DNA of 64,000 nucleotides from Zerene cesonia (taxonomy: Eukaryota > Arthropoda > Insecta > Lepidoptera > Pieridae): the NCBI RefSeq assembly GCF_012273895.1, contig NC_052117.1, forward strand, positions 5,526,406 through 5,590,405. Direction: 5' to 3'. Every line of letters starts with the position of its first letter. Within the stretch, counting starts at the first letter, position 1. This document shows positions 48,976-60,540 of this stretch, piece by piece. Below the pieces are notes generated by a model. That model did no database searches. It was given only the letters and a program-made list of their open reading frames with translations, and was not told the DNA's origin. The position numbers and the translations under genes were made by a program.

Positions 48976-51778
48976 ATTAAATAAACAGCTGAAAGCAACT
49001 TTATTTTGCCAAAAAAGGGCATATCGACACTGGAAATTCCGCATATTGTAGTCGCGAGTGATACTCTGAACTGAACAGAACGCTTAAAAGTGAAAGTTTT
49101 TCTGATTAGATTATTTATATGTAATATAATTGTTATGAGTCAAACCCTCCATTGGCATGGTTTTAAAGGATTAAAAACAGATTAAATCACAAAATAAAAA
49201 TGGCAACTCCATTCAAAATTGCTTGTTGTAATTGCCGTGTGTTTCAACGCGTTTCGTCCATAGGGTATTCACTAGATGGCTCTGATATTAAATTACAGAA
49301 AACCGACGTGTACATACATTGTTTTCGAGAATCTCTTTGAGGACGTATCGCTTACAATCGGGTTATGGACAAAGGTGATTGAAAGAAAAATTTAATAACA
49401 GAGTTGAATATAGTTTCGAAGCAAATTGAATTTGGAGTGTAAAATAACTTGGTATAGAATGATAGTTGATATGACATATGATATGACACATTGTAATTAG
49501 GGACCTACTTGAAATAAAAAAAAAACATTTAATCTGTAGACAAACAGAAGAGAACAGGCTTTTTTAACAGGTTGATATTTGGCTACTTTTCTAAACATAT
49601 CTACCTACTATACAAATAAGAACAACTTTTTACTGAATTGCCGATTGAAGCACTTGTAATGTTAAATTCAATTACAACTTCAGTCGATTTACAAGAGGAA
49701 ACCTTTTTCTTCCAAGGGGTGAATTTAAATAAACCCAGCATACTTACAGAGAGACTATAAAAAGTTTCGCAGTCCGTGCACAATTTGGTTTATTTTTATT
49801 ATTGATTTTCCCTTGTTACAATTGAATTTTATAACTTCTACGACAGAAGTTTCAACCAATTATCTACGGTGGTTAGTATTGTTAATCACTTTATTTAATC
49901 ACCTTATTCTTCATGCCATAACTACAGAACTATTAGTAGTTATTTAATTTACAGACAGAATTAGCTTGTTAAACAAGTTTGATGTAGTTGTAGATCTTTA
50001 CTAGTTGAGATATGGCAAAAAATTACAATTTGTAAAATGGAATCAGTAAATGAATGTCAATTCACAAAAAACGTTTTTTATGTCATGAATATTAGGTGTA
50101 GTGCGTGACACCGAATTCGAATCCCATACTACCTTCTCAATTAGGGCTGGGTGAATGAGAAATGGCACAAAGCGTGGCAGTTACACCACTCTATCAAGAA
50201 ACAACTGTATCTAACATGGATCTTTTGCCATACCCGTTACAAAAGACAAGCGACATCAAAGTTTTGTAACAAGCAAATTGTGACAGTGAATTAAATAACT
50301 TCAAATAGTTCCATGTTGTTACCAAACAAGTCCGTAACGGTAACACAGAGGAACATTTATTTTACTACAGCCGTAACATAACGCTTAACTTTTGCACGAA
50401 GCTGTAACAGTTTCCTTGCGGAATTTTATTCACAGTTCACACAAATGTTGTTAGTGAATTCCAACGCGAGATAAATTATCTCATTTTAGAGCATTTGAGA
50501 GAGATTTGCTCCGCAGGTATGCATTTGTAGTTTCCTGAAACTTTAAATCTGTTGAAAGAATGGAATTGGAATGTATGCAAATATTTCAAATGGAGACTGC
50601 GAGTTAGGTACCTATCTACTTAGTTAAAATAATAATGCTTGGATTGATTATAAATATCTTTAATCAATAAAGTTAGGCCAATATTGTGCTATGATTAATT
50701 ATTTATATAGGAATGCATATTCAAATATTTGGGCTACAAATAATCAAGTAATTCGGTAAAAACAGATAATAAGTATGAATCAAACATCAGTAAGAGTTTT
50801 GTTCTATCTAGTATGTTACCTATTACTAATTAATTACTACTAACTTATTATATAAAATGCACTATTCTGTGTGTTTTGCATTTACTTATTATATTATTTC
50901 GAATCAAAAAGGTTGTTTATTTGCAACAAATAAAGCTTTATAAGCAGCTTTCAGTCCGTTGTTTCTTCAATGATTGAAGATACGTTTAATAAACTATAAC
51001 TGAACAAGAATGCAAGTCACGAAACATTTCCGTCATGCAATATGTCTCTATTACAGCATCGGGAGAGCAATCAATGTTCTTGTTCTGATAATAAGCGCAC
51101 TATTCATCATTAGTCTCCTTTGTATCGGTTTCGCAAGGTTTACGCCTCGCGGTCTGATTTTATATGTTTACATAAGAGGGTATCTATCGAATACCTAACT
51201 ATGCTTTTATTGGATTCACCTGTATTTTTGTATGAAACTTATTCCATACTCAATTTCGACTCTTTAAATGGGCGGATTTAAAGCTACATACTCATATCGA
51301 GGATCTGTGACCTTAATACCACATTTTCATGTGTTCATCTTGTTATCTTGATCTAAGTTGTTAGGATTAAATAATTTCCCTAAGAGTGTAAAAAGTATGC
51401 ATAAAAGCAAGTAAAACAATTTACAGGATTTGGTCATTAAAGTTTTTTTTTTAGATTTGTACATATTATATTAATTTTATAAAGAATTCAATTCATCGTA
51501 TACTCAACTTGATACAATTTGATATACTACCTATATATGACAAGTTGGTACATGATTAATTTGTTTGTTTATTTATTTAACGGAACGGTAAATAATATAT
51601 ATTATCGTAGATTTATTTATCAGTAAATGTTCTTGCAATGAAAATTTATACTGATTTTACCGCTATTTATTGAAAGGGAACTCTCTACTAAAGCTCGCAC
51701 CACTTGAAAAACAAAATTTAAGGACAAACATGCAAGCATTCATAGAAACATTCATGTGCAATTAGTAGGTACACATTC
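48976..51778. other. AT-rich spacer, no gene seen
   Basis: Only the tRNA-like SINE fragment at 50095. Confidence 0.6.
50095..50265 (+). mobile_element. tRNA-like SINE fragment
   Basis: gtgtagtgcgtgacaccgaattcgaatccc carries a box B-like GAATTCGAATCCC; ggcacaaagcgtggcagtta and caccactctatcaagaaaca follow. No box A is convincing. Confidence 0.4.
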
Positions 51779-51980
51779 TACTAAAATTATAAATGCGAAG
51801 GTTGTGAGGATGGATGTATGTGTATGTTTGTTACTCTTTCACGCAAAAACTGCTGTACCGATTGGAGTGAAATTTGGTTCGTAGATAGCTAGACAACTGG
51901 GATAACACATAGGTACTTTTTATCCCTATGTTGCTACGTCATACAGACTTACGGGAGTGAAACCGCGGGGCGCAGCTAGT
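51779..51980 (+). mobile_element. Lep1-like non-autonomous Helitron copy
   Basis: Starts ctaaaattataaatgcgaag and ends gaaaccgcggggcgcagctagt-type (CTAGT at 51976-51980). The central pyramid-like atcccgatattcctacggg block is eroded. Confidence 0.8.
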
Positions 51981-52569
51981 CAACCATGTTCGTAGTACCT
52001 TTATGCTTCTAAAACCGCCATTAAGGAAAAACTACATATGTAGCTACCTACCGACATCAGAAGATCATGGATCTGCATATTTAATCTATCAACTTAACAA
52101 ATAAAAAGTATTCTATGAATATTTAATCCCAAGTTTGTTAAGTTGTTTGTTAAGCTTTAATTTGCCTTTTAAATCCATGTAATTGCGTACTTTACACAGC
52201 CCTATTAAGAAGGGTCCGTCAAGATAAAATTTTATTGCAATCAATCAAATCCCAACACCAATGAAGCACTCTCCTTTCATATAATAGAAGCCTTAGAATA
52301 TCTTTAAATTGATGGAAAGTGAGCATTTTCTGATGAAGAAATATTTTTATAAAATAAATTTATAGGGAATAGCTATAACGGATCTTTCTTATTAACTTTA
52401 GGTTAGGTACAATTTAACAAAATTAGAATTTTACAAAGTGGTTTTTACTCAATCTTTGACACCCAGTACTAGAAATTTAAAACCAATATTCACATAAATG
52501 GTTCCGATATTTTTGGTGTTATCTGCAGAAAAATTCCTAGTGAACTATATTTTGTGCACACTTTTAATT

Positions 52570-52745
52570 GCAGTTTTCCTATTTCGCACCATTCCTTCTT
52601 TCCAGTCATCAATCCTTTCATTATATTTTAGCCCTTAAAAACGGGCACCGCATTTGCAGGGTTCTAAACCTCGGCAAATATTAATGGGCGCTGGTGAACG
52701 CTGCACCATCAGGCGGACCACCAGCTCAGTAGCCCGCTATGACAA
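52570..52745 (+). mobile_element. Repeat family R1 copy
   Basis: Shares accattccttctttccagtc, cttaaaaacgggcaccgcat, atgggcgctggtgaacgctg and caccatcaggcggaccacca with the copy at 56571. Confidence 0.65.
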
Positions 52746-53201
52746 AAGAAAATGTGTGGTTATTTCTGAACACTCTCCTCTGCAATAATTAATGATTCTG
52801 AAAAAATTTAAATGTAGTTTAGTTTCTACTAATAACAAAAATATTTTTATAGTAATAAAAATATGTATATAGTCTTTTATTGTCCGCCGAACATTATCGC
52901 GAAATATTCGCAAAGAATAATAATAATAATTCGGCTCGAAGTTTAGCGTGAATTGGGGTAGGATTAAAATGCCTAAAATGACTGGACTGGTGTACCGTAT
53001 TTATGTATTCATAAGTGTGCATACAATTGTATATTCTATTTCAACACGTAACAATAAAATAGTACTTCGCTTTATGCACGTCTAAACCAGTAGCAACCAA
53101 TCATGAATATTGCGTAGTTGAATTTTTTACGACGAGTCACGCTCGAATTTTATGCAACGCTATGAATACATACAGATATTTTAGAGTACATAAATGTAAG
53201 T

Positions 53202-53365
53202 ATATTGTGCTTCCGGCCTTGGCTTTTCCCGTGGTATATATATAGCCTGCGACATTTCGGGATCATGAACACATTCAAAGGTAAAAGAATTTTCGAAATC
53301 GGTCTAGTACCTACCTAGTTCTTAAGATGTGTAAGTGCTTTTAAACAAACAACCACTTCACCTTT
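53202..53365 (-). mobile_element. Repeat fragment
   Basis: Contains cggccttggcttttcccgtg, tatatatagcctgcgacatt and gaaatcggtctagtacctac, the pattern of a reversed Helitron-like or SINE-like repeat. Confidence 0.4.
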
Positions 53366-53617
53366 ATATTAAGTTTACTTATAGATTATCGTATCGTGTA
53401 CCATTTTAGAAATTCTGAAATTTCCGTCCTCTTAAGTATTTTCTACAATAGGTTAGGGTACCTATGAAATAATTTTAGGCACTCAACAATATAAAGTTGG
53501 AAAACTGACACGAAACGAAATTCCAATCATTTCGAAAAATATGTGTAAAAAATCCCTAATGAAACCAGTAATTTTATAGAAATTAGACACAAGTTGCTTA
53601 TATTACATAATTAGTTA

Positions 53618-53870
53618 GTACCTGGATGACCGAGCCTTGCTCGGTATTTTTTTTATAAATTGTGTTTTTTGGAAATTATATTGAAGTATTATTATTCACC
53701 AATAGATGTCAGGAAGAGTCATAATAAATTGGGACTACCCAAACGCCTCCTATTTGTTAAAAAAGTAAGTTTAAGTCGATAAAACACGAATATGACATTT
53801 TCTAAAAAAGATTCCTAGCTAGATCGATTTATCGCCCCCGAATAAGATACCAGTAACAATCAGTAAACGA
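53618..53870. mobile_element. Repeat fragment beginning acctggatgaccgagccttgctcgg
   Basis: The starting block folds (ccgagccttgctcgg), followed by actacccaaacgcctcctat and tcctagctagatcgatttat. I recognise this as a common lepidopteran interspersed repeat but cannot name its class safely. Confidence 0.45.
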
Positions 53871-54882
53871 TAAAACAAACAAAAAAACATGCTTTATTTA
53901 TAATTCTAAAAGCAAGTATGGTAATCATGAAAATGAGCTATTCGCACCATTAGATTACGGAGAATGTTTAAATTTTGAGCAGTGTAAATATTTAAATAAG
54001 TGCCTCCATTAATTACTAATGCGGTGCCATCTATTTAATTACGTAAACTTTTTCCCTAAAAGCCCAACGTGCTGAGTGTATAGAACATTTAGTTTGGTGG
54101 GGCGGAATCTCCGGGGAGCAGTAATTTAAATAAATATTATTCAACCACATATTTTATGTATGAGCGAACAACCCTTGTTGAAAGCCGCAGTTCCGTTGCT
54201 TGTATGATATACTCGAACTGAAACTCAAATATTTATTTATACGTAATATAATATACAATGAAACTTCTTCTAGAAGCACTTTTGAATAGTCAATACTTAG
54301 ATTTACCACTTATTAGTGGTTCAGAGGGCAGTTTCTACAGAAAAGGACCGGCAAGAAAATGTGTTGTTTTAAAGTCATGTCAATTTTACTAAATATGCAT
54401 ATGCGAATAATTATACCAAAGAACTGTCCTGTGATTCGAATATGCGACATTAACAATAACGAATAATAAAAAAATGTATACAATAAATACAACGTAACTA
54501 TGACTCTATTACTTTTAATTTTTATTACAAAAAACTCTTAAAAAGTATATCTATACATATTTTATACAACGCCCTCATGAATGTCAACAATAATATTATG
54601 AATTCAGGCTACATTCGGTAAAAATATATAGAGCTATTCATAACTTATGAAGTTACATTTTATTTTTAGTTTTATAGCCTTCAAGTGCTTTAGAAAATAG
54701 AAATGTTAAAAGTATAAAAAATATCGAACTAAGAAAATATAATTACATTTACGAACTATTTGAAGTGATGTAAGATTAATACCGAACGATCAATGTATTT
54801 CATTACTGTCTTGAATAGCCTAGGAATAGGAGAGTTCGTTTCGAACCTACATCTTGGGATTGCATAATAATTTTTATTACAA
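53871..54882. other. AT-rich spacer, nothing supportable
   Basis: No gene or repeat recognised. Confidence 0.6.
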
Positions 54883-54979
54883 ACTAGCTGACCCGGCAAA
54901 CGCTGTTCTGCCTTACTCTTATCATTGAGGGTTAAAGATTTTTGTGGGCCGATTCCGTGATCCGATTAGACATATCCGT

Positions 54980-56450
54980 TGACGCTTGGAGTGACAGTTT
55001 GTTGTGAGTTGCTTTATTGCCCTAAAAATAGTAAACATCGTTGAAAGTTTGTAACAAGTGCTGAATCTAGTAGATAAACCGTGTTCCGCCAACATATAGT
55101 GTTATCCTCAGTGTGTGAAAAAGATTTAGTGTAAAAACGTAAACATTAATAACAGCTGATGATCAGCTGTTTCAAAAGTACCCACTGGAAGTGATTTTCA
55201 CGGTTTGGAAATAATTCTTTCACTTGTTAACAAACGTAACTATTTTTATTGTAATCGTATTTTTTTTTTAAATAAATTGCAATCATAGAAGTGTAAAACA
55301 TAGAAGAAATAAAGAATCAAATTTTAAAATAATCATATCAGTTGCAACTTTGTGTTGGCTGACATCTAGTGTCNNNNNNNNNNNNNNNNNNNNNNNNNNN
55401 NNNNNNNNNNNNNNNNNNNNNNNNNNNNNNNNNNNNNNNNNNNNNNNNNNNNNNNNNNNNNNNNNNNNNNNNNNNNNNNNNNNNNNNNNNNNNNNNNNNN
55501 NNNNNNNNNNNNNNNNNNNNNNNNNNNNNNNNNNNNNNNNNNNNNNNNNNNNNNNNNNNNNNNNNNNNNNNNNNNNNNNNNNNNNNNNNNNNNNNNNNNN
55601 NNNNNNNNNNNNNNNNNNNNNNNNNNNNNNNNNNNNNNNNNNNNNNNNNNNNNNNNNNNNNNNNNNNNNNNNNNNNNNNNNNNNNNNNNNNNNNNNNNNN
55701 NNNNNNNNNNNNNNNNNNNNNNNNNNNNNNNNNNNNNNNNNNNNNNNNNNNNNNNNNNNNNNNNNNNNNNNNNNNNNNNNNNNNNNNNNNNNNNNNNNNN
55801 NNNNNNNNNNNNNNNNNNNNNNNNNNNNNNNNNNNNNNNNNNNNNNNNNNNNNNNNNNNNNNNNNNNNNNNNNNNNNNNNNNNNNNNNNNNNNNNNNNNN
55901 NNNNNNNNNNNNNNNNNNNNNNNNNNNNNNNNNNNNNNNNNNNNNNNNNNNNNNNNNNNNNNNNNNNNNNNNNNNNNNNNNNNNNNNNNNNNNNNNNNNN
56001 NNNNNNNNNNNNNNNNNNNNNNNNNNNNNNNNNNNNNNNNNNNNNNNNNNNNNNNNNNNNNNNNNNNNNNNNNNNNNNNNNNNNNNNNNNNNNNNNNNNN
56101 NNNNNNNNNNNNNNNNNNNNNNNNNNNNNNNNNNNNNNNNNNNNNNNNNNNNNNNNNNNNNNNNNNNNNNNNNNNNNNNNNNNNNNNNNNNNNNNNNNNN
56201 NNNNNNNNNNNNNNNNNNNNNNNNNNNNNNNNNNNNNNNNNNNNNNNNNNNNNNNNNNNNNNNNNNNNNNNNNNNNNNNNNNNNNNNNNNNNNNNNNNNN
56301 NNNNNNNNNNNNNNNNNNNNNNNNNNNNNNNNNNNNNNNNNNNNNNNNNNNNNNNNNNNNNNNNNNNNNNNNNTTCTAGTTTTTAATTTATTTACTGTTT
56401 TTTTCTGTGTGGCTTGTTATCAATAAATGTTTTTATTATTATTATTATTA
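54980..56450 (+). mobile_element. Probable LINE inserted in the repeat; interior hidden by the gap
   Basis: After the gap the sequence ends in AATAAATG followed by (TTA)n up to 56450, the usual 3' end of lepidopteran non-LTR elements. Before the gap is non-repeat leader-like sequence with a 10-bp palindrome (55151-55171). The host repeat resumes right after the (TTA)n tract. The reverse transcriptase is not visible, so the class is inferred. Confidence 0.4.
55374..56373. other. Assembly gap, exactly 1000 N
   Basis: A run of exactly 1000 N, probably a placeholder for unknown length. It interrupts a nested transposon, so the missing sequence is probably repeat. Confidence 0.99.
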
Positions 56451-56452
56451 TT
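56429..56452 (+). repeat. (ATT)n microsatellite
   Basis: Seven or so TTA units after aataaatg; taken as the tail of the LINE described at 54980-56450. Confidence 0.85.
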
Positions 56453-56570
56453 ACATACCCATTATGCACACAAAATTTCATGAGAAGCGGTCCAGCCGTT
56501 TCGGAGGAGTTCGGTTACTAAAATTGTGACACGGGAATTTTATATATAATACGGCTAATAATTTTTTATA

Positions 56571-56770
56571 TATAACGGCCTATTTCCTTTTCCTCACCCG
56601 TCCCAGTCCATTCCTTCTTTCCTGTCATGAATTCGTTCCTTTTCCCTTACCCACTAAAAGTGGGCAGCGCATTCGCAGAGGCACTACCTTTGCGAATGTT
56701 CATGGGCGGTGGTGATCGTTTACCATCAGGCGAACCACCAGCTCAGTTGCCCGCTATGACATAAAAAAAA
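56571..56770 (+). mobile_element. Short repeat family R1, best copy
   Basis: Order: ttccttttcctcacccgtcccagtcc, ttacccactaaaagtgggcagcgc, attcgcagaggcactacctt, gttcatgggcggtggtgatc, accatcaggcgaaccaccag, cagttgcccgctatgacata, A-rich tail. Copies occur at 12.1, 48.8, 52.6, 5.1 and 42.8 kb. It is a common lepidopteran non-autonomous retroelement (SINE or LINE tail). Confidence 0.7.
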
Positions 56771-57076
56771 ATATATATATAAGATTATGCATTTATTTAC
56801 ACTTTTATATATTATCTTAATATAATTCCCATCTGCGTCCAAAGTCATGTAACAATTTTTTTACAAAATTAGGGCCAGTTGGGATGAAGAAGTAAGATAT
56901 TAATGCTATATACCCTCTCTCTTTTAGCTCCCTTTAAACCTTATTATCAAGCCCATTGTACCCATCCCACAGTCCAGTCATAATATAATTCACAGCCAGT
57001 AGAATAATCGAAATCTGAAACGCATCCTATAGGTGTTGTAAGCCAAGCTGACATAGGCTAGATCACGTATCGAACA

Positions 57077-57202
57077 TTAGTTCAACAGTTCCTCTGCCAA
57101 CTCCCTAATGGCAAGATTGGACGTGCTTGCAGCTTCGAAGCTCCGAATAATTATACACCATTTGTATGTATCAAGAGTATTGAATTTTTTGTAAGGTACC
57201 AT
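57077..57202 (-). other. Unrecognised 41-codon open stretch with coding-like composition
   Basis: From an ATG the minus strand reads MVPYKKFNTLDTYKWC, continues to SNLAIRELAEELLN, and ends in TAA. The helical, charged C-terminal segment is unlike random AT-rich translation. No intron signals of good quality flank it. It may be a transposon-derived or pseudogene fragment; no function can be given. Confidence 0.15.
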
Positions 57203-57664
57203 GCACGCTTATGTAAAGTTGCTTCGGTTGTTATCGGATATTAAATTTAAAGTTAAGAAAATGATCGTTTTTTATTATTATTAAAAACTTAATTCTCTTT
57301 GAAACTCTTCAAAACAGTTTAGAAACTCAAGAAATAGACTGACAACACAAGAAAGACAAAACATTTTGTGTTCCGATACTCTATATAGTAGACATGGAAA
57401 AGATCTTCAAGGTATAAACGTAAACAAAACTTGGTGTGGATGTGTGTGAGAAAATCTCATGATAAATTTCAATGGACGAGAAAATTGATTTCAGTTGGAA
57501 ACTTACCTTAGTTAAGCACGTGTTGTGAACATTTCCCGTCACGTGACGGTATTATTACTTTGAATTGTTAGAGGATAGATCAAATAATCGTTTAGCTTGA
57601 GGCTGCATTAAAATTCCATTATGTTATCTTGTTACGATGCGATACCTTTTGATATTATAACAAT

Positions 57665-57866
57665 ACTAGCTGTGCCCCGCGGTTTCACCCGCGTAAGTCC
57701 GTATCCCGTAGGAATATCGGAATAAAAAGTTGCCTATATGTTATTCCAGTTATCCAGCTGTCTACGTACCAAATTTCATGGCAATTGGTTCAGTAGTTTT
57801 TACGTGAAAGAGTAACAAACATCCATACATCCATACAAACTTTCGCATTTATAATATTAATAGGAT
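57665..57866 (-). mobile_element. Lep1-like non-autonomous Helitron copy, reverse orientation
   Basis: Begins actagctgtgccccgcggtt and ends cgcatttataatattaatag, the reverse complement of the family. Internal cgtgaaagagtaacaaacat with doubled ccatacatccatac. Confidence 0.8.
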
Positions 57867-60314
57867 AGAAAAGCCTAGCAATTATGAATTATGGGGAATC
57901 TTTGGTAACTCAACTGTTACATCCTATGTATTTATGTTGTAAATTTTGCATTAGTTACCAAGAATCACTTTTGCAACTTCCTCATAGAGAATACATAAGC
58001 CTTTTAAAAGAAAATTACGAATTCATTGCTTAACTTGAATGTCATTAGTTATATTGTAACCTGGTTGACTAAAATTAAATATCTTTTTGTATACGTCAAT
58101 AATCTTTATTCCCACGTGCATGTTTTGGCAAAAAATAAAAACGTCAGTTTATAAATAAAGTAAAATGGGTATCAGTGAGCATACACAGAGTTAAGAGGTT
58201 AATATAGTGAAAAAATATCACCCATTATTTAAATATACTATCACATGCCAAAACAAAGTCGCGGATTTACCGTTGGGAGCGATACACGAGTAAAAATGCA
58301 AAATTTTCCTCATAAATCAATGGCGAGAACAGCGAGTGTTCTACAATTATTGTGCTGTGTGTCGTATATCATCCAAGCGTTTTAATTAAAATTGATACAT
58401 AGGTATATGGAATAATTTTGAATCTGCTCACACAACACGTGTTTGTTTAAATATCAGAGATATACAACAAAAAAAAAACAACATCGTTAGTTTTGTTATG
58501 TGTCGAATAAAACGTTTTTAATTTTATTACACATCTCGAGATTTTCTTAACGACCTAGCGAAGTATAAGAGTAAAAAAGATAGGCACGTTAGCGGCATAT
58601 TACAGTATCTAAAAATCAGATAACGACCCTAACTGTATTATCAGGACATTCCAGAATATGTGATTAAATTTCTCATCTTATTTATATAATTATTGTTTAC
58701 CTGTTAATCTGATAAACGCTATAGATTGCTTATGAAACATAATTAACTGCATGAGTAGAAAGCACGTGATCGAAGCCTTACTTTCATCATTGATTCAGGT
58801 GTTAGATTAATTAATATGGGTTATATATGGGTTTTCAATTAGTGGTTGGGGGCTTACCTAACTTAAATATACTTTATGTTTATTTGGTTAACAACATAAT
58901 CCTTATTATATGTGCGACAACTTCGTGTTTTGTTTTCATACCATTCTCCACATTGCATATTTAAAGAAAATTTTATATTTATAAATTGTATACATGATTC
59001 ATATGGTGATTTATTATTAATATTTTGTTACACTTCTAACCTTATATTGTCTCTGTCTAACGCTCAATTATTTACACAGCACAAATTGCGCTAATTGTAT
59101 CACGTACACCTGTTGCTTGATTTCAATTAACACGTCTATTTATTAAGCTTCAGATTTAATATTATAATACGCAACAATGGCTTTCGATTAATAATGTATT
59201 TATATGTATTTCTAGTAGGTAAATTGAAATCCCTTAATATTATAAATGCGGAAGAAACTGCTTGTTTGATGTTATTTACTTATTCTCCCAGAAATCCCAT
59301 GGGAAAGGGCAGGATGTGCGGAAACCCGGACTGTATGGACTATATAATCGTGGACTTTCCTTTGACTTCGCTGGCAAAGCTGCAGGTGGAATGTTAATAA
59401 TAAATAAATATACAGCAAAATGCAATTTTAACAGCGTTATTTTTATAGCTCGCTATATAATTGTATTTCTAGGAAGCAAGATAATAACGGCAGAGAGTAC
59501 ACCATTATTGACACCTGCCCGAGTTCTGCTCTTTTAAGGAGCCAATAAATTCAGCAAATTGCGGCTCGAGTGTGAGAACACTCAGATGTCTGTCTTAAAC
59601 ACGAACTTAACTGGATGATTGTTTTCGCTGAATTGGATGCGATTTTTAGAATAATTGTGAAAATGTTTTTGAACACTGTTGTTGTGTTTATGGAACTTTT
59701 GATTTACTTTCTTTGAAGTTACATAGAAATCAGTCAATAAAAAGCTTTTGGTCAATGTTGCTGGTTATGTAGCTCTAATAATAGAATTTTCCTCTTTAAA
59801 AAGGACAACTTGCTAATAAAATTCATGTTTTATTGAAGGTATAACTCATATTTATGATTATATAATATATTTTCTTATCACGTTATTCCTACTAGTATCC
59901 TCTTTCTTTATCATAACGAGATATTTGTTCAAATTGTTGTAGGAATTGGTGTTTGTTGCATAGTTATATATTTTTATGTGTTTTTTTATCATATACTTAA
60001 TTACCAAAAAGTCCTCTAAAGAATGGCAGTCCAGAGAAATAAAACACTTTCTAATAAAAGGTATTTAATATAACTCTTAAAATCTTTGGTATTAACAACA
60101 TGTTCTTAAGGCATTAGATTTACGAATATTATAAACAATTATTAGAATTTTAATTAAACATAATAAATAAAGTAGGTATAAATATATGTATAATAATACT
60201 TATGTACACTTATTATACAACTTTATAGCAAAACCTATAATATCAACAATTAACATACACGTTCAAAATAACTATGGAAAATATATACTTTCATAAAATA
60301 GGTAATCAAAATAA
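57867..60314. other. AT-rich spacer downstream of the Fas2-like gene
   Basis: Contains the exon-like segment at 59292-59385. A longer 3' UTR of the minus-strand gene could extend here, but no evidence fixes its end. Confidence 0.45.
59292..59385 (+). other. Unrecognised exon-like segment
   Basis: A pyrimidine-rich acceptor (ttattctcccag) precedes 94 nt of GC-richer sequence ending in a donor-like GCAG|GTGGAA. In one frame it reads KSHGKGQDVRKPGLYGLYNR followed by GLSFDFAGKAA. A second frame is also open (NPMGKGRMCGNPDCMDYIIV). No family is recognised. It sits 1 kb past the stop of the Fas2-like gene on the other strand. It could be an exon, a processed fragment or a repeat piece. Confidence 0.2.
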
Positions 60315-60413
60315 TTTATTATTAAATGTTTAAAAACTGCAAAGTAACAATCCCTTAGTGTCTAACATACCTAATATAGTATTATCACTAGGTATTATAC
60401 AGATATATATAAA

Positions 60414-60540
60414 CTATACGGCAGAATGTTTCCCAGTAATCACACCCGTGGTTTTATTATATTCATATTCCTTGTGACCGTTAGCTGGCACCTTGGCTTC
60501 TGTTGACTCAGCGTTGTCTCGCAGAAGACCTTTTTTATCG
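60414..60540 (-). CDS. Fas2: Fas2-like last coding exon (cytoplasmic tail, PDZ ligand, stop)
   Basis: The acceptor on the minus strand is ttttattttag|c; that C completes an Arg codon split from the previous exon. The exon encodes DKKGLLRDNAESTEAK..., a Tyr-rich EYEYNKTTG patch and the terminal KHSAV, then TAG (60416-60414). An AATAAA on the minus strand (60320-60315) lies 94 nt past the stop and is a possible polyadenylation signal. Confidence 0.75.

Larger units (their letters stand above)
54883..56560 (-). mobile_element. Same repeat family in reverse, split by an inserted LINE and by the 1000-N gap
   Basis: The left end actagctgacccggcaaacg (54883) and the right part aaaatttcatgagaagcggt ... 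gtgacacgggaattttatat (56471-56545) match the two ends of the element at 36760-36947, which is only about 190 bp long. Between them lie foreign sequence and the gap. Confidence 0.6.

Noticed and set aside
55350..56426. Apparent 358- and 336-codon open frames
   Set aside because: They are open only because the 1000 N contain no stop codons.
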